A stretch of 14,059 nt of DNA from an uncultured Prevotella sp. (lineage in GTDB: Bacteria > Bacteroidota > Bacteroidia > Bacteroidales > Bacteroidaceae). The notes under the pieces were generated by a model. It was not told the DNA's origin, ran no database searches, and saw only the letters and a list, made by a program, of their open reading frames with translations. The stretch spans positions 1 through 14,059 of the forward strand of contig CALFUF010000140.1 of NCBI GenBank assembly GCA_937916405.1, given 5' to 3'. Positions 1 through 7,239 of the stretch are shown piece after piece; position 1 is the stretch's first letter, and each line of letters opens with the position of its first letter. Position numbers and translations under genes: made by a program.

Positions 1-166
1 TGGCAGATTAAGAAATATAATTAGTTAATAATCAATAAGTTAAGTATAAAATATGGTAATAAAATTGGTACGTAGAAGAAATGGCAAAAACAGTATTAAC
101 CAACCCAAAGGGAAGATATAGAAATCGTCCCAACTTATTTTTTAATCATTACTAAGTAAAAGAAAT

Positions 167-2845
167 ATGATGACAGCTAACGAGATTCGTGAATCGTTCA
201 AGAAGTTTTTCGAGCAGAGACAGCACGCCATCGTGCCTTCTGCCCCGATGGTAATTAAGGATGACCCAACCCTGATGTTCACCAATGCAGGCATGAACCA
301 GTGGAAGGATATTATATTGGGCACACGTGACCCAGAGCCACGCCGCCGTGCCGATACCCAGAAGTGTCTGCGTGTCAGTGGTAAGCATAACGACTTGGAG
401 GAGGTAGGTCATGACACTTACCACCACACCATGTTTGAGATGTTTGGCAACTGGTCGTTTGGTGACTACTTCAAGGAGGGTGCCATCGATATGGCATGGG
501 AGTATCTCGTGGATGTATTGAAACTGAATCCCGAGAATCTCTATGTAACGGTCTTCGAGGGCTCTCCCGAGGAGAACATCCCTCGTGACGATGAGGCAGC
601 GAAATACTGGGCAAAGCATGTACCTGAGGATCACATTATCAACGGAAACAAGCACGATAACTTCTGGGAAATGGGTGACACAGGTCCTTGTGGACCCTGC
701 TCAGAGATTCATGTGGACTCCCGTACACCTGAGCAGAAAGCCGCCTCTGGGAAGACAGGACGTGAACTCGTCAATCAGGACGACCCACAGGTGATTGAGA
801 TATGGAACCTCGTGTTCATGCAGTTTAACCGCAAGGCTGACGGTTCTCTGGAGAAGCTCTCTATGAATGTCATCGACACAGGTATGGGCTTCGAGCGTTT
901 GGTTCGTATGATGCAGGGCAAGCATTCCAACTACGACACGGATGTCTTCCAACCTATCATCAAGGCTGAGCAGCAGATTACCGGACTGAAATATACGACG
1001 TTTGAGGAAGAACAGGTCAACCCTGTCAGCAAGGAGCAGGACGACATCAATATCGCCATGCGTGTCTGCGCCGACCACCTGCGTGCCGTCGCTTTCTCTA
1101 TTGCCGACGGACAGTTGCCCAGCAATGCCAAGGCTGGTTATGTCATCCGTCGCATCCTACGCCGTGCCGTGCGTTATGCTTACACGTTCCTCGGACAGAA
1201 GGACGGTTTCCTCTACCAACTCATCCCTACCCTCGTTCATGAGATGGGTGATGCCTTCCCCGAGTTGAAGGCGCAGCAGACCCTCATCACGAAGGTCATC
1301 AAAGAGGAGGAGGACTCTTTCCTGCGCACCCTCGACAAGGGTATCAACATGCTCAACGAGTCAATGGGTCAGTTGAAGGCAGAGGGTAAGAGTCAGTTGG
1401 ATGGTGTTCAGGCTTTCCGTCTCTTCGACACCTATGGATTCCCCCTCGATCTGACAGAACTGATTTGTCGTGAGAACGGCTTTACCGTTGACGAGGAGCA
1501 GTTTAATGTGGAGATGCAGAAACAGAAGGAGCGTGCCCGTAATGCCGCTGCTGTTGAGAATAGCGACTGGGTGAATGTATGTGGCGATGACATCGCCACC
1601 ACAGAACAGCAGTTCGTGGGTTACGATTACACAGAATATAACTGTCATATCCTACGCTACCGTAAGGTCACCCAGAAGAAGAGCGAGTTCTACGAGCTGG
1701 TACTTGATGCCACACCATTCTATGGTGAGATGGGTGGACAGGTCGGTGACTGTGGTGTCCTCGTCAACGAGAACGAGACTATCGAGATCATTGATACCAA
1801 GCGTGAGAACAACCAGAGTGTACATATAGTGAAGCAGTTGCCGAAAAACCCCTCTGCGGAGTTCATGGCTTGCGTGGATACCGACAAGCGTAACGCCTCT
1901 GCTGCCAATCATACCGCTACTCACCTGCTCGACTATGCGTTGAAGCAGATCTTAGGTGACCACGTGGAGCAGAAGGGCTCTTTCGTATCACCAGATACTC
2001 TCCGCTTCGACTTCTCCCATTTCGAGAAAGTCTCTGATGAGCAACTCCGTCAGGTAGAGCGTATGGTCAACGACATGATTCGTCAAGACATCCATATCGA
2101 TGAGCATCGTGACGTGCCTTTCGACGAGGCAAAGAAACTGGGCGCCATCGCCCTCTTCGGAGAAAAGTATGGTGACAAGGTACGTGTGGTACGCTTCGGT
2201 CCTTCCTGTGAGTTCTGTGGTGGTATCCATGCCACCTCAACAGGTCGCATCGGCTTCTTCAAGATTCTCTCTGAGAGCAGTGTCGCCGCCGGCATCCGCC
2301 GTATCGAGGCCACTACTGGTCGTGACTGCGAGGAGCGTCTCTACCAGATGGAGGACATCCTGAAGAATATCAAGTCGTTCTTCAACAATGCCAAAGACCT
2401 TCAGGGTGTTATCCAGAAATATATCGAGGAGCACGACCACATGAAGAAGGAGATTGAAGGTTTCCAGGCTCAGGCTGTAGAGCGTGCTGCCCAAAGAATG
2501 GTGGAGAAAGCAAGGATAGTGAATAGTGTAACGGTCATTACTACCGTACTGCCCATGGCACCTGCCGCAGCCAAAGATCTTGCCTTCAAAGTTCGCGCTT
2601 CCGTCGAGGGTTCCCTTCTCTGTGTTATCGGCTCTCACGACAACAACAAGCCCCAGCTCTCCATCATGATGAGTGACGACATGGTGAGCGACCACGGTCT
2701 GAATGCCGGACAGATGGTTCGTGAGGCAGCCAAACTCATTCAGGGAGGAGGTGGCGGTCAGCCCCACTTTGCGCAGGCTGGTGGTAAGAATGTTGACGGT
2801 CTCAGTGCCGCCGTTGATAAGGTCATTGAACTGGCGAACCTATAA
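167..2845 (+). CDS. alaS: Alanyl-tRNA synthetase
   Basis: Cytoplasmic class II aminoacyl-tRNA synthetase that charges tRNA(Ala) with alanine and hydrolyses mischarged Ser/Gly-tRNA(Ala). The 892 residues fit a full-length enzyme (usually about 870-900). The N-terminal catalytic core shows FTNAGMNQWKD, the motif 2 region FEMFGNWSFGDYF and the motif 3 region GMGFERLVRMMQG. The editing domain has the zinc ligands H582 and H586 (HTATH) and C684 and H688 (CGGIH). The C-terminal C-Ala domain carries the glycine-rich GGGGGQPHFAQAGG. All these elements are present in order and uninterrupted. The start is a tandem ATG-ATG at 167 and 170, so either may be used. No Shine-Dalgarno sequence and no clear TAnnTTTG box is visible in the AT-rich 166 bp upstream, which hold no other gene I can support. 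The HerA-like gene follows 61 bp downstream on the same strand. Confidence 0.98.
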   Translation: MMTANEIRESFKKFFEQRQHAIVPSAPMVIKDDPTLMFTNAGMNQWKDIILGTRDPEPRRRADTQKCLRVSGKHNDLEEVGHDTYHHTMFEMFGNWSFGDYFKEGAIDMAWEYLVDVLKLNPENLYVTVFEGSPEENIPRDDEAAKYWAKHVPEDHIINGNKHDNFWEMGDTGPCGPCSEIHVDSRTPEQKAASGKTGRELVNQDDPQVIEIWNLVFMQFNRKADGSLEKLSMNVIDTGMGFERLVRMMQGKHSNYDTDVFQPIIKAEQQITGLKYTTFEEEQVNPVSKEQDDINIAMRVCADHLRAVAFSIADGQLPSNAKAGYVIRRILRRAVRYAYTFLGQKDGFLYQLIPTLVHEMGDAFPELKAQQTLITKVIKEEEDSFLRTLDKGINMLNESMGQLKAEGKSQLDGVQAFRLFDTYGFPLDLTELICRENGFTVDEEQFNVEMQKQKERARNAAAVENSDWVNVCGDDIATTEQQFVGYDYTEYNCHILRYRKVTQKKSEFYELVLDATPFYGEMGGQVGDCGVLVNENETIEIIDTKRENNQSVHIVKQLPKNPSAEFMACVDTDKRNASAANHTATHLLDYALKQILGDHVEQKGSFVSPDTLRFDFSHFEKVSDEQLRQVERMVNDMIRQDIHIDEHRDVPFDEAKKLGAIALFGEKYGDKVRVVRFGPSCEFCGGIHATSTGRIGFFKILSESSVAAGIRRIEATTGRDCEERLYQMEDILKNIKSFFNNAKDLQGVIQKYIEEHDHMKKEIEGFQAQAVERAAQRMVEKARIVNSVTVITTVLPMAPAAAKDLAFKVRASVEGSLLCVIGSHDNNKPQLSIMMSDDMVSDHGLNAGQMVREAAKLIQGGGGGQPHFAQAGGKNVDGLSAAVDKVIELANL

Positions 2846-2858
2846 AAAACGATAATTC

Positions 2859-2889
2859 CTATAGTCCCTATAGTTACTATAGTCACTAT
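2859..2889. repeat. 9-bp tandem repeat (CTATAGTNN) in the alaS-herA gap
   Basis: Three consecutive 9-bp units (CTATAGTCC, CTATAGTTA, CTATAGTCA) are followed by a partial fourth, CTAT. The core CTATAG is its own reverse complement. The array fills half of the 61-bp gap and ends 17 bp before the ATG of the downstream gene. No TAnnTTTG box or terminator hairpin is seen in the gap, so read-through from alaS is likely. Confidence 0.85.
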
Positions 2890-2906
2890 TTAAAAAATAA
2901 ACAACT

Positions 2907-4487
2907 ATGTTAGACAAAGAACGCGGGCTGTATATCGCCCATTGCGCCAATGGAGCGCTCAGCATTCAAGGTAAGATGGCTAACCGCCATGGACTCATTG
3001 CCGGTGCCACAGGTACAGGTAAGACGGTCACCCTGCAAGTAATGGCAGAAACCTTCTGTCAGGCAGGTGTGCCCTGCTTTATGGCTGATATGAAAGGAGA
3101 CCTCAGCGGTATCTCCCAGGTGGGTAAGATGAGTGGTTTCATCGAGAAGCGACTCCCTGAGTTCGGCATTGAGAACCCAGAGTTCCAGGCATGCCCCGTG
3201 CGTTTCTTTGACGTGTTCGGTGAGCAGGGACACCCCATGCGAGCCACTATCTCACAGATGGGACCGCAACTGCTGTCACGTCTGATGGGACTCAACGAGA
3301 CACAGGACGGTGTCTTGAACATCGTGTTCCGCATTGCTGACGAGCGTGGCTTGCTGCTTATCGACGTAAAAGACCTTCGCTCGATGCTCGACTGGGTATC
3401 GAAGAACGCCAAGGACTATACTACGAAATACGGTAATATCTCCTCTGCCACTATCGGAGCCATCCAGCGTGCTCTCTTGCAGTTGGAGAATCAAGGTGCC
3501 GACAAGTTCTTTGGAGAGCCCTCTTTCGACATCTACGACCTTATGCAGACTGAGGGTGGCAAGGGTGTGATGAACGTGCTTGCCGCTGACAAACTGATGA
3601 TGCAGCCAAAACTCTACTCTACGTTCCTGTTGTGGTTGCTCTCCGAACTCTACACCACTCTTCCTGAGGTTGGTGACCTTGCGTTGCCGAAACTCGTCTT
3701 CTTCTTCGACGAGGCTCACATGTTATTCACAGACACCAGCAAGGCTTTGCTCGACAAGATAGAGCAGGTCATCCGTTTGATTCGCTCAAAGGGTGTGGGT
3801 ATCTATTTCATCACCCAGAGTCCTACCGATATTCCTGAGAATATCCTCGGACAGTTAGGTAACCGTGTGCAGCATGCCCTCCGTGCCTATACACCGAAAG
3901 ACCAGAAGGCGGTGAAGACGGCAGCCGACACGTTCCGTGCCAACCCGGCATTCAAGACCGACGAGGCTATTATGAACCTGGAGACGGGTGAGGCTCTGGT
4001 ATCCTTCCTCGACGAGAAGGGTGCACCCTCTATCGTAGAACGTGCGAAGATTCTCTTCCCTCTCTCCCAGATAGGAGCCGTTACAAAAGGACAGCGTCTT
4101 GATATCATCAAACAAAGTCGTATCTACGGCAAGTACGACACTCCCGTCGATCGTGAGAGTGCCTTCGAGGTACTGCTTGCAGAAGCTGAGCAGAATGCAC
4201 TCGTAGAAGTAGAAGAGGCTGAAGTTGCCAAGACTTCTGAGAAGAAAGAAAAGGAAGAGAAGAAAAAAACCGGTATCATGAGTAAGGTGTGGAAAGCCGT
4301 ACTCACCGCCATCACCTCTACCCTCGCCACCATTCTCGGCACTTACGTCAGTGACAAGGTGACGGGTAAGAAGACTAAATCAAAGACTTCCGCTACAGGT
4401 AGGGTGGTCAAGAACGCTACCAGTGCGGCTACCCGTTCTGTCACTAAGGAACTCACCCGTGACATTCTCGGAAACTTAATCAAATAA
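2907..4487 (+). CDS. HerA-like ATPase/helicase, DUF853 (YjgR) family
   Basis: Putative cytoplasmic hexameric P-loop ATPase of the HerA/FtsK class. Relatives are known or suspected DNA translocases, but the role of this branch is not established. Of the 526 residues, the first ~430 form the ATPase. Walker A is GATGTGKT at 33-40. Walker B is LVFFFDEAH with D268 and E269. The family-typical FITQSPTDIPENILGQLGNR follows. From about 430 the protein leaves the usual domain: an acidic stretch, a KEKEEKKKK-like lysine/glutamate-rich hinge, then a moderately hydrophobic Thr/Ala-rich segment (VWKAVLTAITSTLATILGTY) and a basic Ser/Thr-rich tail. The start ATG at 2907 puts Walker A at the usual distance from the N-terminus. 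Probably co-transcribed with alaS, because no separate promoter is visible. Family assignment is firm; biological function is not. Confidence 0.93.
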   Translation: MLDKERGLYIAHCANGALSIQGKMANRHGLIAGATGTGKTVTLQVMAETFCQAGVPCFMADMKGDLSGISQVGKMSGFIEKRLPEFGIENPEFQACPVRFFDVFGEQGHPMRATISQMGPQLLSRLMGLNETQDGVLNIVFRIADERGLLLIDVKDLRSMLDWVSKNAKDYTTKYGNISSATIGAIQRALLQLENQGADKFFGEPSFDIYDLMQTEGGKGVMNVLAADKLMMQPKLYSTFLLWLLSELYTTLPEVGDLALPKLVFFFDEAHMLFTDTSKALLDKIEQVIRLIRSKGVGIYFITQSPTDIPENILGQLGNRVQHALRAYTPKDQKAVKTAADTFRANPAFKTDEAIMNLETGEALVSFLDEKGAPSIVERAKILFPLSQIGAVTKGQRLDIIKQSRIYGKYDTPVDRESAFEVLLAEAEQNALVEVEEAEVAKTSEKKEKEEKKKTGIMSKVWKAVLTAITSTLATILGTYVSDKVTGKKTKSKTSATGRVVKNATSAATRSVTKELTRDILGNLIK

Positions 4488-4493
4488 AAAAGA

Positions 4494-4519
4494 AAAGCGG
4501 TTGACATCTCAACCGCTTT
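4494..4519. terminator. Bidirectional intrinsic terminator
   Basis: A perfect 11-bp stem (AAAGCGGTTGA / TCAACCGCTTT) with a 4-nt CATC loop lies in the 49-bp gap between two convergent genes. Forward transcripts meet a T-rich run (CTTTTGCTCTCTTT) after the stem. Reverse transcripts meet a T-rich run that is the complement of the A-rich 4482-4493. It can therefore end both the alaS-herA transcript and that of the redoxin-hydrolase gene. Confidence 0.9.
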
Positions 4520-4536
4520 CTTTTGCTCTCTTTGCT

Positions 4537-5841
4537 TTATTTCAATGTCCGTATCAGGAACGCACTGACCGTATCTGTCGTACGATAGATGTTCTGTGAG
4601 AAAGCATGGTCGAAATACTCCTGCATCACATACTCACTACCCTTCCACAACTGATGGAAACGCTCCCCATAGGTATAAGGTACTACCCGGTCGGCATTGC
4701 CATGGATGATCAGTGCGGGACCGTGATAGTTTGCCGCTGTCTCATAGATAGGCAGTGAGAATGCAGCCTTGATATAGTCACGCCCTAACCGGTTACCGCC
4801 CCACATTTCCACATACTCCGGCGGATCCAGCGGATTGAACATCTTACTCATCACAGAGCCGCGAATGGCATCATCACGCAGCACGGCGGCAGGAGCCATC
4901 AGTGCCACAGCTGCGATATCGTCCCCTAACTCGCCAGCCGTCATGGAGGCTACCACCCCACCCTGGGAGTGTCCTACCAAGGCGACCTTCGAGACATAGC
5001 GTAAGTCACGGACATACTCGATGACCTTCTTGGCATCGTTGATCTCGTTGGGTACTGTCATATCCTGGAAACGCCCCTCACTCTCCCCATGTCCGTTGAA
5101 GTCGAAACGGATGGAGGCAATACCATGTTTCTGTAACGAGTCGGTAATCAACTCTAACAATGGTCCCTCTTTAAAACCGCCAAAACCATGACAGAACACG
5201 ACCATCGGACACTGCTCACCTTGTTTCAGCACTGGCTTTTGTATGACAGCCTGCAACTTCCCATGGTCACCATCTATCGTCACACGCTCCCTGGTAGGTT
5301 GATAACCTGTGGGACGCAGTTCCTTCAGGTATTTGTCCACCTTATAGGTCAGCACCGTGGAGAGCGCCACCTTGCCGTCCTTGCCGATCACGACCATCGA
5401 GGGAATCCACTTCACCCCATACGCCTTGGCAATATCCGTCTCCTTGAACTTCTTCAGTTCGCTGACCTGCGTAAAGGTGATACCGAACTGCTCACAAGCC
5501 TTACGCCATGCCGCTACGTCAGTATCCATCGAGACACCAACGAACTCCACACCCTGTGGCGCATACTCCTTGTACATCCTCACCACCTCAGGCGCATCCT
5601 TGCGACAGTCGGGACACCACGATGCCCAGAAGTCGAGCACCACCGTCTTACCCTTCAACTGTGAGAGTTTAAAGGTCTTCCCATCCATGGTTTTCATCTT
5701 GAAGTCGGGAGCCACCGTCCCTGCCTTCACCAGTTCCGTCGCATATTTATCGTCGAAATCGGGCTCTGGTCCGAACTGCGCCTTTGCTGTTGTGGCTGTC
5801 ATCAACAGCATTACACAAAAGAGTTGTTTCATTGTCTTCAT
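4537..5841 (-). CDS. Exported TlpA-like thioredoxin / alpha-beta hydrolase fusion protein
   Basis: Two-domain envelope protein, 434 residues from this start. An N-terminal signal peptide (MKTMKQLFCVMLLMTATTAKA, likely cleavage after A21) is followed by a TlpA/AhpC-TSA-like thioredoxin domain (~40-175) with the active site WCPDC (C76, C79) and the cis-proline motif WIPS (P147). The second domain (~185-434) is an alpha/beta hydrolase with oxyanion-region HGFGG, nucleophile GHSQGG (S292), acid D384 in GNADRVV and H412 in YFDHAF. It resembles feruloyl/cinnamoyl-esterase-like serine hydrolases. Both catalytic sets look intact, so disulfide chemistry and ester or peptide hydrolysis are both plausible; substrate unknown. 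Start choice: in-frame ATGs lie at 5856, 5850, 5841 and 5832. A longer TTG start at 5877 would overlap the promoter and is rejected. 5841 gives a ~20-nt leader, but 5832 is about equally good. Confidence 0.9.
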   Translation of the reverse strand: MKTMKQLFCVMLLMTATTAKAQFGPEPDFDDKYATELVKAGTVAPDFKMKTMDGKTFKLSQLKGKTVVLDFWASWCPDCRKDAPEVVRMYKEYAPQGVEFVGVSMDTDVAAWRKACEQFGITFTQVSELKKFKETDIAKAYGVKWIPSMVVIGKDGKVALSTVLTYKVDKYLKELRPTGYQPTRERVTIDGDHGKLQAVIQKPVLKQGEQCPMVVFCHGFGGFKEGPLLELITDSLQKHGIASIRFDFNGHGESEGRFQDMTVPNEINDAKKVIEYVRDLRYVSKVALVGHSQGGVVASMTAGELGDDIAAVALMAPAAVLRDDAIRGSVMSKMFNPLDPPEYVEMWGGNRLGRDYIKAAFSLPIYETAANYHGPALIIHGNADRVVPYTYGERFHQLWKGSEYVMQEYFDHAFSQNIYRTTDTVSAFLIRTLK

Positions 5842-5866
5842 ACTTGTCATTTTCATGATTCTGGTA

Positions 5867-5891
5867 CAAAGATACAAAGAATCAGGGAAAG
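5867..5891 (-). promoter_or_regulatory. Promoter of the redoxin-hydrolase gene
   Basis: Read on the minus strand, TATCTTTG (5874 to 5867) fits the Bacteroidetes -7 consensus TAnnTTTG and lies 25 bp before the preferred start at 5841. No good TTTG box is found 19-21 bp upstream. The block running to 5891 matches the dinB promoter region at 12691-12715 at 22 of 25 positions. Confidence 0.7.
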
Positions 5892-5916
5892 AAAAAAGAA
5901 TTAGGCAAGAATCTCC

Positions 5917-5940
5917 ATGAGGTAATCACTTTTACCTCAT
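5917..5940 (-). terminator. Hairpin abutting the tolC-like stop codon, possible terminator
   Basis: A perfect 9-bp inverted repeat (ATGAGGTAA / TTACCTCAT, 6-nt loop) begins at the base next to the TAG stop of the outer-membrane factor gene. The minus-strand T-rich tract (TTCTTTTTTCTTT) starts about a dozen bases after the stem, not directly after it. Termination of the efflux operon is therefore likely but weaker than a canonical site; it may instead protect the mRNA 3' end. Confidence 0.55.
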
Positions 5941-7203
5941 CTATCGTCTACCTGTTGACTGCTTGTATTCCAAGAGTTTGTTCTGTAAGTCAGCGTAGGC
6001 ATCAGTATGCTTATCGCATGCCTGTTGGTAAAGAAGTTGGGCTTCGAGCAGGTCGGACATCTTGCAGGTGCCTGCACGGTAATAGTTACGATGGATACGC
6101 AAATTCTCCTCAGCCTGCTCAATACTACGCTGGGCGATGACGAGTTGTTGTTGGGCCTCCGCCACGTCATTCCATGCTTTCTGCATACGGATGACCAGCA
6201 ACTGGGCGTTGTCATCACGTTGCTCCTGCGCTTGTTGGTACGCTATCTTTTTCCGCTTGACAGCATGAGAACCGCCCCACCAGTCGGAGATGGGAACGCT
6301 GACCGTGGCGAAGACCATGCCAAAGGTGTGGTTATTGTCAAGCAGGTTATGATAGTTATAGCCAGCACCGACAGCGACGGTGGGGAGGTTCTTGCCTATC
6401 TCCAACTTACGTTGCAGGTCAGCAGCCTCGACTTGTTTGCCCAACAACTGGTATTCCGGGGTTGCCAGCAACGCCTGCCGATGGTCTTGGTGCAATATAG
6501 CCTCTGGTGCCGTCTCTGTATCAGAGCGCAGCACAAAGGCGGTGTCACGCAATCCACAATATTGAGCCATCAGTAGTCTTACCACACTAATACCGTTTTG
6601 CAGTCTCAGTTTCTGACTTTCAATATCGTTTTGGCGCAACTCGACCTGCAACAGGTCGTTACGCAAGGCAAGACCAGCACGTACTGCGACATCCACGTCC
6701 TTATGGATATCGCCCAGCAACGACTCGACGGCAGTGACTGTTTTCATCTTCTCCTGCAAAGACACCAACTGCCAGTAGTATTGCTCTGCGTTCTTCTCCA
6801 CCTCATTCTCTGAAAGTTGCAGTTGCAGCCTACTCACCTCCTCACCGACCTTGGCAAGTTTGTTGCCATTGATAATCTGTCCACCTGCAAAGACGGGTTG
6901 TGTGGCAGTCACTCCTGCAATAGTGCCGTTCTTCAACATAGAAACACTCATGCCCATAATATCTGTCTCTGCCATTCCCTTATTGGCATTGAACCATAGG
7001 CCTGTGCCGCTGATGTTCGGGAAGTATTTCGTGAACGCTTCCTTCCGTTGCAGACTTGCCTCCTCCACACTATGGCGTGCCGAACGGACGGCGATGTTGT
7101 TATGACGTGCAGAATCGAGTATCTGCTCCAGACTATATGCTCTCTGGGCTACGCTATGTCCGCAGCATACTGAACAAAGAGCGATGGCTAATATCTTTTT
7201 CAT
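5941..7203 (-). CDS. TolC-family outer-membrane efflux factor
   Basis: Outer-membrane channel component of the tripartite pump encoded by this operon. The 420 residues begin with a signal peptide (MKKILAIALCSVCCGHSVA, likely cleaved after A19). The mature N-terminus (YSLEQILDSARHNN) and two repeats of long, Gln/Ala/Leu-rich helical segments are typical of the OEP fold. The second half contains KIAYQQAQEQRDDNAQLLVI and the family-typical RIHRNYYRAGTCKMSDLLEA. Two start codons are possible. ATG 7203 directly precedes the signal peptide and is chosen. ATG 7236 would add 11 residues (MEGLKNRRIEE) and lies 3 bp after the permease stop (TAATAATG), so translational coupling from there is possible. 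Last gene of the operon. Confidence 0.93.
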   Translation of the reverse strand: MKKILAIALCSVCCGHSVAQRAYSLEQILDSARHNNIAVRSARHSVEEASLQRKEAFTKYFPNISGTGLWFNANKGMAETDIMGMSVSMLKNGTIAGVTATQPVFAGGQIINGNKLAKVGEEVSRLQLQLSENEVEKNAEQYYWQLVSLQEKMKTVTAVESLLGDIHKDVDVAVRAGLALRNDLLQVELRQNDIESQKLRLQNGISVVRLLMAQYCGLRDTAFVLRSDTETAPEAILHQDHRQALLATPEYQLLGKQVEAADLQRKLEIGKNLPTVAVGAGYNYHNLLDNNHTFGMVFATVSVPISDWWGGSHAVKRKKIAYQQAQEQRDDNAQLLVIRMQKAWNDVAEAQQQLVIAQRSIEQAEENLRIHRNYYRAGTCKMSDLLEAQLLYQQACDKHTDAYADLQNKLLEYKQSTGRR

Positions 7204-7206
7204 CTC

Positions 7207-7233
7207 TTCAATCCTTCTATTTTTCAATCCTTC
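7207..7233. repeat. 11-bp direct repeat before the tolC-like start
   Basis: TTCAATCCTTC occurs twice, at 7207-7217 and 7223-7233 (16-bp period). The pair fills the space between the two candidate start codons of the outer-membrane factor gene. On the coding strand each copy reads GAAGGATTGAA, and the copy nearer the start gives a purine-rich stretch just before ATG 7203. Confidence 0.8.
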
Positions 7234-7239
7234 CATTTA

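Noticed and set aside
65..72. TTGGTACG shared with the IS leader (12893-12900) as a possible IS end or target site
   Set aside because: An isolated 8-mer match with no flanking similarity; expected by chance in a 14-kb window often enough to ignore.
61..166. Promoter for alaS at TATTTTTT (136-143)
   Set aside because: It lacks the final G of TAnnTTTG and has no TTTG box upstream, and the stretch is AT-rich enough for chance matches.
701..1078. Antisense ORFs opposite alaS, herA and the RND gene (for example 701-1078, 2237-2767 and 7492-7980)
   Set aside because: Each lies wholly within a well-supported gene, has no promoter or family-like sequence, and has the odd His/Leu/Arg-rich composition of shadow frames.
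5857..5877. N-terminal extension of the redoxin-hydrolase starting at TTG 5877
   Set aside because: The codons overlap the TATCTTTG box, so they would lie upstream of the transcript start.
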